Assembly: GCF_007829525.1 (NCBI RefSeq)
Contig: NZ_VLJP01000023.1
Span: forward strand, 94,477-155,288
Direction of reading: 5' to 3'
DNA length: 60,812 nucleotides
From: Mesorhizobium sp. J18
GTDB taxonomy: Bacteria > Pseudomonadota > Alphaproteobacteria > Rhizobiales > Rhizobiaceae
The notes beneath the pieces are model-generated. The model saw only the letters and a program-made list of their open reading frames with translations, searched no databases and was not told the DNA's origin. The translations under genes were made by a program, and so were the position numbers. Numbering within the stretch: the first letter of the stretch is position 1; the number at the start of each line of letters is the position of its first letter. Positions 53,472 through 60,812 of this stretch are shown piece by piece.

Positions 53472-56255
53472 ATGCTTGAGAAAACCTACGACGCGGCGAG
53501 CGTCGAGCCGAAAATCGCTGAAAGATGGGAGAGGGCGGATGCCTTCCGGGCCGGCGCTGGGGCGGAGCCCGACGCCGAGCCGTTCACGATTGTCATCCCG
53601 CCACCCAATGTGACCGGCTCATTGCATATGGGCCATGCGCTCAACAACACGCTACAGGACATTCTCATCCGCTTTGAGCGGATGCGCGGGAAGAACGTGC
53701 TCTGGCAGCCAGGCATGGATCATGCCGGCATCGCCACGCAGATGGTGGTGGAGCGCAAGCTCATGGAGCGGCAGATCCATCGCCAGGATCTCGGCCGTGA
53801 CGAGTTCGTGGAGAAGGTCTGGGAGTGGAAGGCCGAGTCGGGCGGTGCGATCATCAATCAGCTCAAGCGCCTTGGTGCCTCATGCGATTGGTCGCGCGAG
53901 CGCTTTACCATGGACGAGGGGCTTTCCAAGGCCGTCCTGGAAGTCTTCGTCACCCTCTACAAGCAGGGGCTGATCTACAAGGACAAGCGCCTCGTCAATT
54001 GGGATCCCAAGCTGCTTACAGCCATCTCCGACCTAGAGGTCGAACAGGTCGAGGTGAATGGCAATCTCTGGCACTTCCGCTATCCGATCGAGGGCAAGAG
54101 TTTCGATCCGGAGGACGACACGACCTTCATCACGGTCGCCACGACGCGCCCTGAAACCATGCTCGGCGACACCGGCATTGCTGTGCACCCGGAGGATGAT
54201 CGCTACAAGCATCTGGTCGGCAAAAATGCGATATTGCCGCTAGTCGGCCGCCGTCTGCCGATCATCGCGGACGAATATTCCGATCCCGAAAAGGGCACAG
54301 GCGCAGTCAAGATGACGCCGGCGCATGACTTCAACGATTTCGAGGTCGGCAAACGTCACAACTTGCGCATGGTCAATGTCCTGAGCACGGAGGCAGCCGT
54401 AAATCTCAAGGAAAACGAGGATTTCCTCGAACAACTTGAGGAAACGCCTGAGCTTTCGGCGACGATTGCCACGCTGCACGGGCTGGATCGTTTCGATGCG
54501 CGGCGCAAGATTGTCGAAATGATGGAGGCCGGCGGTTTTCTGGCCAAGGTCGAACCGCATCGGCACATGGTTCCTCACGGCGATCGCGGGGGTGTTCCGA
54601 TCGAGCCTTTCCTGACCGACCAGTGGTATGTCGACGCCAAGACGCTGGCGAAACCGGCAATCGCCGCCGTTCGCGAGGGCCGCACGAAATTCGTGCCCAA
54701 GAACTGGGAAAAAACCTATTTCGAATGGATGGAGAACATCCAGCCCTGGTGCATTTCGCGACAGCTCTGGTGGGGTCACCAGATTCCTGCATGGTATGGT
54801 CCGGACGGCCAGGTTTTTGTTGAAAAGGACGAGGAAACCGCGCTTGAGGCGGCAATTCAGCATTACCTCTCCCATGAAGGGCCATGGAAGGCCTGGGTCG
54901 AGGAGAAGCTGGAGAATTTCCGGCCCGGCGAGATCCTGACCCGTGACGAGGATGTGCTCGACACGTGGTTCTCTTCCGCGCTCTGGCCGTTCTCGACGCT
55001 TGGCTGGCCGGACAAGACGCCGGAGCTGAAGACCTATTATCAGACCGATGTCCTTGTGACCGGCTTCGACATCATCTTCTTCTGGGTTGCCCGGATGATG
55101 ATGATGGGACTCCATTTCATGCACAAAGAGCCGTTCCACACCGTTTATGTGCATGCACTGGTGCGCGACAAGAACGGCGCCAAGATGTCGAAGTCCAAGG
55201 GCAATGTCATAGACCCACTGGAACTGATCAACGAATACGGCGCCGACGCACTTCGCTTCACGCTGGCGATCATGGCCGCGCAAGGCCGCGACGTGAAGCT
55301 CGACCCGCAAAGGGTTGCAGGCTATCGCAATTTCGGCACCAAGCTATGGAATGCTACGCGCTTTGCCGAGATGAACGGAGTGGCGCGCAATGACGAGTTC
55401 TGGCTGCACGATGCGAAGCTGCCGGTCAACCGCTGGATCCTGACCGAACTGACGCGGGCATCGCGCGAGATCACCAAGGGAATCACGGCCTATCGCTTTA
55501 ACGAGGCGGCCGGCGCGGCCTACAAATTTGTCTGGAATTTGTTCTGCGACTGGTACCTGGAACTCCTGAAGCCGGTCTTTACCGGTGATGACGAGGCGGC
55601 GAAAGTCGAGAGCCGCACGGTTGCCGCCTTCGTGCTCGACGAGATCTACAAGCTGCTTCATCCTTTCATGCCCTTCATGACGGAAGAGTTGTGGGCGCAT
55701 ACGGCCGGCGAGGGGAGGGAACGCTCGACGCTGCTGTGCCATGCCTCATGGCCGCAGCCCGATTTTGAGGATGACGAGGCGGCAAGCGACATCAACTGGC
55801 TGGTCGATCTGGTCTCCGGCATCCGCTCGGTCCGCGCGGAGATGAACGTGCCGCCGGCCGCGATCGCGCCATTGGTCATTGTGGGGGCTTCCAAGTTGAC
55901 CCGGGAAAGGCTTGCCCGTCACGATGCTGCCATTCGCAGGCTGGCAAGGATCGGCGACACCGGATTTGCCGAAGATGCCCCCAAGGGATCGGCGCAGATC
56001 GTGATTGGCGAGGCGACCTTCTGCCTGCCGCTTGGCGAATTGATCGATCTCAAGGCAGAGGCAGCTCGCCTGGAAAAGGAGCTTGCCAAGCTAAATGGGG
56101 AGATGCAGCGCATCGAGAAGAAACTTGGCAACGAGAAGTTCGTGGCCAATGCGCCCGAGGAAATTGTCGCGGCTGAGCGAGAGAAGCTGGCTGAATTCAC
56201 TGACGCGCGTTCAAAGCTGGAAACGGCACTTATCCGGGTCAAGGAAGCCGGCTGA
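53472..56255 (+). CDS. valS: Valyl-tRNA synthetase
   Basis: A 927-residue class I synthetase. HIGH motif in NVTGSLHMGHA, editing domain with TTRPETMLGDT, KMSKS in GAKMSKSKGN and a C-terminal coiled coil (LKAEAARLEKELAKLNGEMQ). Length is normal. ATG 53472 gives the family N-terminus MLEKTYDAASVEPKI; the longer frame is not conserved. Confidence 0.98.
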   Translation: MLEKTYDAASVEPKIAERWERADAFRAGAGAEPDAEPFTIVIPPPNVTGSLHMGHALNNTLQDILIRFERMRGKNVLWQPGMDHAGIATQMVVERKLMERQIHRQDLGRDEFVEKVWEWKAESGGAIINQLKRLGASCDWSRERFTMDEGLSKAVLEVFVTLYKQGLIYKDKRLVNWDPKLLTAISDLEVEQVEVNGNLWHFRYPIEGKSFDPEDDTTFITVATTRPETMLGDTGIAVHPEDDRYKHLVGKNAILPLVGRRLPIIADEYSDPEKGTGAVKMTPAHDFNDFEVGKRHNLRMVNVLSTEAAVNLKENEDFLEQLEETPELSATIATLHGLDRFDARRKIVEMMEAGGFLAKVEPHRHMVPHGDRGGVPIEPFLTDQWYVDAKTLAKPAIAAVREGRTKFVPKNWEKTYFEWMENIQPWCISRQLWWGHQIPAWYGPDGQVFVEKDEETALEAAIQHYLSHEGPWKAWVEEKLENFRPGEILTRDEDVLDTWFSSALWPFSTLGWPDKTPELKTYYQTDVLVTGFDIIFFWVARMMMMGLHFMHKEPFHTVYVHALVRDKNGAKMSKSKGNVIDPLELINEYGADALRFTLAIMAAQGRDVKLDPQRVAGYRNFGTKLWNATRFAEMNGVARNDEFWLHDAKLPVNRWILTELTRASREITKGITAYRFNEAAGAAYKFVWNLFCDWYLELLKPVFTGDDEAAKVESRTVAAFVLDEIYKLLHPFMPFMTEELWAHTAGEGRERSTLLCHASWPQPDFEDDEAASDINWLVDLVSGIRSVRAEMNVPPAAIAPLVIVGASKLTRERLARHDAAIRRLARIGDTGFAEDAPKGSAQIVIGEATFCLPLGELIDLKAEAARLEKELAKLNGEMQRIEKKLGNEKFVANAPEEIVAAEREKLAEFTDARSKLETALIRVKEAG

Positions 56256-56517
56256 GAAGTGGAGAGCCGGTCGAAAGGCCCGCTTTCCAGTTGGAAGGCC
56301 CCGTAGGTTCCTGGGCTTTCTGCCTTTTCAGGATGTGCTGGTGATAACAAACCCTGTTGCGGCGAGAATGCCGCAGCGGACTTGAAAAGCCAGACCCTGC
56401 GCAGCAAATAAGAGCTTGTCACCCGGGCCGGGCCCCTCTGGCAGGCGAGGCGTCGCTTGTGATGTCGGTCCGATCGACAGCGCGCTCACGCGGCGCAGGA
56501 ACCTCAACCCTCATACC

Positions 56518-57495
56518 ATGACTCTTCATGACTGGCTCTGGCCCGGCTTTCTGGCTTTCGTCGCAATAATCCTTTTCTTCGATCTTTTCGTCCTCCATCG
56601 GAAAGACCATGCCATCTCCACCCGGGAGGCATTGGTTACTGTTGGCGGTTATGTAACCCTAGCCATGCTTTTTGCAGCAGGGGTTTTCTATTTCGGCGGT
56701 CCTGGCCGCGGGGCGGAATTCCTGACGGGTTATTTGATCGAGCAAGCCCTTTCGCTCGACAACATCTTCGTCATCGCCCTGATATTCACCTATTTCAAGG
56801 TGCCGGCGGAGGCGCAATATCGCGTGCTTTTCTACGGAATTGTCGGCGCCATCGTCATGCGGCTTTCGCTGATCGTGCCGGGCGTCCATTTGGTAGAGCA
56901 TTTCTGGTGGGTCGGCGCGCTTTTGGGGCTCGTCCTCCTCGTATCCGGCTATAAAATGATGACTTCCAAAGAGGAGATGGCCGATCCGGGCAACAGTCGT
57001 GTCGTCAAGTGGCTCCGCAGCACGGGCCGTGTGACCGAGGAATATGAGGGCTCGAAGTTCCTCACGCGCCGCAACGGCCTCCTTTTCATGACGCCGCTTT
57101 TTCTCGTTCTGGTCACGGTGGAAGTCACGGATCTCGTCTTCGCCATCGACTCTATCCCGGCCGTGCTGGCGATTTCGAACGATCCTTTCATCGTTTTTTC
57201 CTCGAATGTCTTTGCCATCATGGGGTTGCGAGCGCTGTTCTTCGTGCTTTCAGGCATGATGCGCGAGTTTCGCTTCCTTAAACACGGCCTCTCGCTGGTC
57301 CTGATTTTCGTAGGCTTCAAGATGCTGATCCAGCATTGGTACAAATTACCGGCGGAAGTCTCGCTCGGCGTGGTGGCGGTGCTTATCCTGGGTTCCGTGC
57401 TCGCTTCCGTCGTCATCAAGGACGAGGACCGAGGGCAGACACCAGAGGAAGTGCTCAAGCATCGGCGTCAAGGGAGCGACCGGCTGGCCGAATAG
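56518..57495 (+). CDS. TerC/Alx family membrane protein
   Basis: A 325-residue inner-membrane protein with about seven to nine helices. The TerC signatures are EQALSLDNIFVIALIF and VEVTDLVFAIDSIPA, whose Asp residues probably bind a cation. Characterised relatives export manganese or mediate tellurite resistance. No yybP-ykoY manganese riboswitch can be drawn in the 262 bases upstream. ATG 56518 is chosen since the frame before it is not membrane-like. Confidence 0.93.
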   Translation: MTLHDWLWPGFLAFVAIILFFDLFVLHRKDHAISTREALVTVGGYVTLAMLFAAGVFYFGGPGRGAEFLTGYLIEQALSLDNIFVIALIFTYFKVPAEAQYRVLFYGIVGAIVMRLSLIVPGVHLVEHFWWVGALLGLVLLVSGYKMMTSKEEMADPGNSRVVKWLRSTGRVTEEYEGSKFLTRRNGLLFMTPLFLVLVTVEVTDLVFAIDSIPAVLAISNDPFIVFSSNVFAIMGLRALFFVLSGMMREFRFLKHGLSLVLIFVGFKMLIQHWYKLPAEVSLGVVAVLILGSVLASVVIKDEDRGQTPEEVLKHRRQGSDRLAE

Positions 57496-57892
57496 GAACC
57501 AGTCGGCAGCGCCGTTCTGCAAAAACGACAGCAATTCCACATCGCGGCTGGTCGTCGGCCGCGATGATCTTCAGCCTGTCATTAATGCAAATAATCACAC
57601 CTGATGGGCGCGAGCCAAACTGCAGACGTGCTCTGAAGATTCCTACCAGATTTCATGTTCTGGGTGGGATTTTTCCATCCACTCACTATGGCCGACGAGA
57701 GCAAAAAATCGTCCACAACCATCTGTGTCGATTTGGCAACAGTTTCTCAATATGGATTGCGCTAAAAGCGGGCGGGGGCAATTTGCCTACATCCCGCCAT
57801 AAACCCGGCGCACCTCGGAATGCTCTCCGAGCGCGTTTGGTGAAGGTGCGTGTCTATTTTGGGAGAAGCCGTGATTTTGCGGCAGGGATATT
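57496..57892. other. 397-base gap between TerC-family gene and ilvD
   Basis: Holds the hairpin at 57540-57566 and presumably the ilvD promoter. The 3' half is AT-richer than its surroundings but I find no sure -35/-10 pair, leader peptide or RNA gene. Confidence 0.5.
57540..57566 (+). terminator. 9-bp hairpin after the TerC-family gene
   Basis: CATCGCGGC and GCCGCGATG pair around a nine-base loop, 45 bases after the stop. Followed by ATCTTC rather than a T run. Confidence 0.45.
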
Positions 57893-59617
57893 ATGGACGC
57901 AAAGGCGATTTCGAAAGCGAATCTCCCCAGCCGCCATGTGACGGTCGGTCCCGAGCGGGCGCCGCACCGGTCCTACCTCTATGCGATGGGGCTTTCGCGG
58001 GAAGAGATCGCTCAGCCGCTCGTTGGTGTGGCGAGCTGCTGGAACGAGGCCGCTCCCTGCAATATTTCGCTCATGCGTCAGGCGCAGGTGGTGAAGAAGG
58101 GCGTTGCGGCCGCTAACGGGACGCCACGCGAATTCTGCACCATCACCGTCACCGACGGAATCGCCATGGGGCATCAGGGCATGAAGGCCTCGCTGGTCTC
58201 GCGAGATGTCATTGCCGATTCGGTCGAACTCACAGTGCGCGGACATTGCTACGACGCCCTGGTCGGCCTTGCCGGATGTGACAAGTCGCTGCCCGGGATG
58301 ATGATGGCCATGGTGCGTCTCAATGTACCGTCAATCTTCATCTATGGCGGTTCCATCCTTCCCGGCTCTTTCCGTGGGCGGCAGATCACCGTTCAGGACG
58401 TGTTCGAGGCGGTTGGCCAGCATTCCGTTGGTGCCATGTCCGACGACGACCTCATGGAGATCGAGCAGGCAGCCTGTCCGTCGGCTGGTTCCTGCGGCGC
58501 GCAGTTCACTGCTAATACCATGGCAACCGTGGCCGAGGCGATTGGGCTTGCGCTGCCCTATTCCTGTGGTGCGCCAGCTCCCTACGAGATGCGCGACCGC
58601 TTCAACTATGCCTCTGGCGAGAAGATCATGGAACTGGTCGCCAAGCAGATCCGGCCGCGCGATATCGTGACGCGCAAGGCGCTGGAGAATGCGGCTGCCG
58701 TGGTTGCTGCTTCGGGCGGCTCCACCAACGCCGCCTTGCACCTGCCGGCGATCGCGCATGAGGCCGGCATCGAGTTCGACCTGTTCGACGTGGCGGAGAT
58801 ATTCAAGCGTACCCCCTATGTCGCAGACCTCAAGCCGGGCGGCAAATATGTCGCCAAGGACCTGTTCGAAGCAGGCGGCATACCGCTCCTGATGAAGACC
58901 CTGCTGGAGCACGGATATCTCCATGGCGATTGCATGACTGTGACGGGTCGTACAATTGCCGAAAATATGGAGCACATTCGCTGGAATGACGGTCAGGATG
59001 TGGTCTATCCGGCGGACAAGCCGATTACCAGAACCGGTGGTGTCGTGGGCCTCAAGGGCAATCTGGCTCCTGAAGGCGCGATCGTGAAAGTCGCCGGAAT
59101 GAGTAACCTCAAATTTACCGGGCCGGCGCGCTGTTTCGACTCCGAAGAGGAATGCTTTTCGGCCGTCACGAACCGTGCCTACAAGGAAGGCGAAGTGCTC
59201 GTCATCCGCTACGAAGGGCCGAAGGGCGGACCCGGAATGCGCGAGATGTTGGCTACCACGGCCGCTCTTTATGGCCAGGGGATGGGCAGCAAGGTCGCGT
59301 TGATCACCGATGGCCGGTTTTCCGGCGCCACACGGGGCTTCTGCATCGGCCATGTCGGCCCGGAGGCCGCCGTCGGCGGTCCGATCGGCCTCCTGAAGGA
59401 CGGCGACATCATCACCATAGACGCCGTCGAGGGCACGATTGATGTCGCGGTGTCAGAGGAGGAATTCGCAAAGCGCCGCAAGGAATGGAAGCCGCGTGAA
59501 ACGGACTACCAGTCCGGCGCCATCTGGAAATATGCCCAAACGGTTGGTTCGGCCCGCCTTGGTGCGGTCACCCATCCTGGTGGAGTGAAAGAAACACACT
59601 GCTATGCGGATATCTGA
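57893..59617 (+). CDS. ilvD: Dihydroxy-acid dehydratase
   Basis: A 574-residue Fe-S enzyme of branched-chain amino acid synthesis. Cluster and metal residues lie in [22 protein letters not shown] and [16 protein letters not shown]; the C-terminal [22 protein letters not shown] is typical. The closely related sugar-acid dehydratases share these motifs, but the sequence fits the short 570-residue IlvD group. Its last 14 bases overlap the exoR start. Confidence 0.93.
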   Translation: MDAKAISKANLPSRHVTVGPERAPHRSYLYAMGLSREEIAQPLVGVASCWNEAAPCNISLMRQAQVVKKGVAAANGTPREFCTITVTDGIAMGHQGMKASLVSRDVIADSVELTVRGHCYDALVGLAGCDKSLPGMMMAMVRLNVPSIFIYGGSILPGSFRGRQITVQDVFEAVGQHSVGAMSDDDLMEIEQAACPSAGSCGAQFTANTMATVAEAIGLALPYSCGAPAPYEMRDRFNYASGEKIMELVAKQIRPRDIVTRKALENAAAVVAASGGSTNAALHLPAIAHEAGIEFDLFDVAEIFKRTPYVADLKPGGKYVAKDLFEAGGIPLLMKTLLEHGYLHGDCMTVTGRTIAENMEHIRWNDGQDVVYPADKPITRTGGVVGLKGNLAPEGAIVKVAGMSNLKFTGPARCFDSEEECFSAVTNRAYKEGEVLVIRYEGPKGGPGMREMLATTAALYGQGMGSKVALITDGRFSGATRGFCIGHVGPEAAVGGPIGLLKDGDIITIDAVEGTIDVAVSEEEFAKRRKEWKPRETDYQSGAIWKYAQTVGSARLGAVTHPGGVKETHCYADI

Positions 59618-60407
59618 AGGGACAAGGGCGGGTATCCTGGCGGCGACCGTGGCTTTCGGCACGGTCGGCGGCGCCGAACAGGCGCTAGCGCTGGATGAAA
59701 AAACGGTCGTTCAGCAGGAACGACGCAGCCCTTGGGCTGTCTTCCGTTTCGGCTTCTCGGCCTACAAGAAAGGCAACAAGGACGAGGCTGTCGAAGCTTA
59801 TCGCTATGCCGCCGAAAATGGCCAGCTTGGCGCGAGTTGGAAACTGGCCCGAATGTATGCGGAAGGCGATGGCGTCGCGCGCGACGATTATGAGGCGTTC
59901 AAGTTCTTCGCCGCGATTGCGCAGCAGGATGTGCGCCCCGGAAGCCCTGAGGAGACTTATGTGTCCGATGCGCTGGTGGCGCTGGGGACCTACCTCAAGA
60001 ATGGTATTCCGGGCAGTCCCGTGAAGGCTGATCCAGTCGCCGCCCAGGAATATTTCATGAGGGCGGCCGCGACCTACCGCAATCCGAACGCTCAATATGA
60101 AGTAGGCAAGATGTTCCTCAAAGGCGAAGGTGTTACCCCGAGCGTGCGGCAGGCTGCACGCTGGTTCCAGCTTGCCGCTGAAAAAGGCCATGCGGGCGCC
60201 CAGGCAACGCTTGGAAATCTACTTTTCCAAAGCGGAAAGGTGGTGCGCGGCCTCGCTATGATGACGGCGGCGCTCGATCGAGCCTCGCCGGCGGACGCGC
60301 CTTGGATACGTGCGATGCAGGAAGAGGCCTTCGCATTGGCCGGCGAATCCGATCGACGCACTGCTATCGCGCTTGCCGCTGATATTCTCTCGAACGGCAC
60401 GAAATAG
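59604..60407 (+). CDS. exoR: ExoR homologue, periplasmic Sel1-repeat regulator
   Basis: A 267-residue protein with a signal peptide ([13 protein letters not shown], cleavage near ALA-LDE) and Sel1-like repeats ([59 protein letters not shown]). The [11 protein letters not shown] segment is, from memory, shared with Sinorhizobium ExoR. In that species ExoR sits in the periplasm and holds back the ExoS-ChvI two-component system, controlling exopolysaccharide, motility and invasion. ATG 59604 lies inside ilvD, giving a 14-base overlap; it is needed for the signal peptide. Confidence 0.87.
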   Translation: MRISEGTRAGILAATVAFGTVGGAEQALALDEKTVVQQERRSPWAVFRFGFSAYKKGNKDEAVEAYRYAAENGQLGASWKLARMYAEGDGVARDDYEAFKFFAAIAQQDVRPGSPEETYVSDALVALGTYLKNGIPGSPVKADPVAAQEYFMRAAATYRNPNAQYEVGKMFLKGEGVTPSVRQAARWFQLAAEKGHAGAQATLGNLLFQSGKVVRGLAMMTAALDRASPADAPWIRAMQEEAFALAGESDRRTAIALAADILSNGTK

Positions 60408-60413
60408 CCGCTT

Positions 60414-60812
60414 CTACACAGGACAAAGGCCGAGTTCGACCGTTACGGGCACGTGGTCCGAGGGCTTTTCCCATGCTCGTGTATGCTTGTCGATTGATAC
60501 GGATCGCAGTTGGTCGGTAGCTTCCGGCGAAAGCAGAAGATGGTCGATCCGGATGCCGTTGTTCTTCTGCCACGCTCCTGCCTGGTAGTCCCAGAAGGTA
60601 TAGATGTTACCGCTGTCATTCGTGGCCCGGAGCGCTTCGGTGAAACCGAGTCCGGTAAGCCGGCGGAATGCCTGCCGGCTTTGAGGCTGGAACAGGGCGT
60701 CATCGATCCAGCTTTCGGGATGGCGGGCGTCGATAGGGTCCGGAATGACATTGTAGTCACCGGCAATCACCAGAGGCTCCTCGGTAGAGAGGCGGTCAGC
60801 CGCCCACCGTTC
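60414..60812 (-). CDS. xthA: Exodeoxyribonuclease III, 3' part
   Basis: The open frame continues beyond the right edge; about 132 C-terminal residues are seen. The enzyme removes abasic sites and 3' blocks from DNA. Motifs AGDYNVIPD, YTFWDYQ, GIRIDHLLLS and the final SDHVPVTVEL (catalytic Asp-His) are exact for the exonuclease III family. It converges on exoR with a six-base gap and no visible terminator between them. Confidence 0.95.
   Translation of the reverse strand, partial: ERWAADRLSTEEPLVIAGDYNVIPDPIDARHPESWIDDALFQPQSRQAFRRLTGLGFTEALRATNDSGNIYTFWDYQAGAWQKNNGIRIDHLLLSPEATDQLRSVSIDKHTRAWEKPSDHVPVTVELGLCPV

Noticed and set aside
56256-56517. Possible yybP-ykoY manganese riboswitch before the TerC-family gene
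   Set aside because: The two conserved internal loops of the motif cannot be placed.
1-60812. CRISPR arrays, IS elements or prophage genes
   Set aside because: No regularly spaced direct repeats, transposase-like or phage-like proteins were seen, although only strong signals could be noticed by eye.

Overview
The window is GC-rich, densely packed and typical of an alphaproteobacterium of the order Hyphomicrobiales (Rhizobiales). Markers are a Sel1-repeat ExoR homologue, two BA14K-family proteins, a PopZ/DUF2497 protein next to valS, a rhizobial-looking Tgt and an Anbu protease cluster. A Phyllobacteriaceae-type chromosome (Mesorhizobium or Aminobacter relatives) is my inference from protein style; no phage, IS element or CRISPR array is visible.

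Positions 1-25.9 kb are mostly housekeeping: the 3' end of tgt; a four-gene Anbu cluster (ATP-grasp, alpha-E, transglutaminase-like, Anbu protease); two BA14K proteins and a small membrane protein; tRNA-Lys; ccdA; glmU and glmS (UDP-GlcNAc synthesis); a DUF502 protein; recG opposite sdhE-mfd (repair); an MFS transporter and an SDR meeting tail to tail; and an operon cysK-alaX-sseA-GNAT followed by a DUF1203 gene. Alanine dehydrogenase (ald) is broken by one in-frame TAA, although its divergent Lrp-type regulator looks intact.

Positions 26-39.3 kb look like an uptake-and-hydrolysis module: two M20 peptidases/amidohydrolases, a dipeptide-type ABC transporter (fused double ATPase, two permeases, binding protein), an M81/MlrC-like metallopeptidase, a divergent IclR regulator, and a penicillin-acylase-family hydrolase without a visible signal peptide. 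Together they could import an acylated or peptide-like compound and cut it in the cytoplasm. The M81-IclR gap holds a striking set of inverted half-sites.

Positions 39.3-48.9 kb are the most unusual part: an Ldh-family reductase and a flavin/Fe-S demethylase-like oxidoreductase on the minus strand, and opposite them a LysR regulator, an MttB-superfamily methyltransferase without pyrrolysine, a second flavin oxidoreductase of the N-methylproline/dimethylglycine demethylase type, and a lone Tat-exported binding protein. I propose a catabolic route for an N-methylated amino acid or betaine. No corrinoid protein is encoded nearby, two enzymes have changed key residues, and a 40-base inverted repeat precedes the regulator.

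Positions 49-60.8 kb return to core genes: tRNA-Asn, a small membrane protein, tRNA-Cys, a Pcm-like methyltransferase, a TolC-family protein, a PopZ-like protein, valS, a TerC-family protein, ilvD overlapping exoR, and the 3' part of an exonuclease III gene. Gene starts were chosen by ribosome-binding sites, overlaps and family length; several begin with GTG or TTG.
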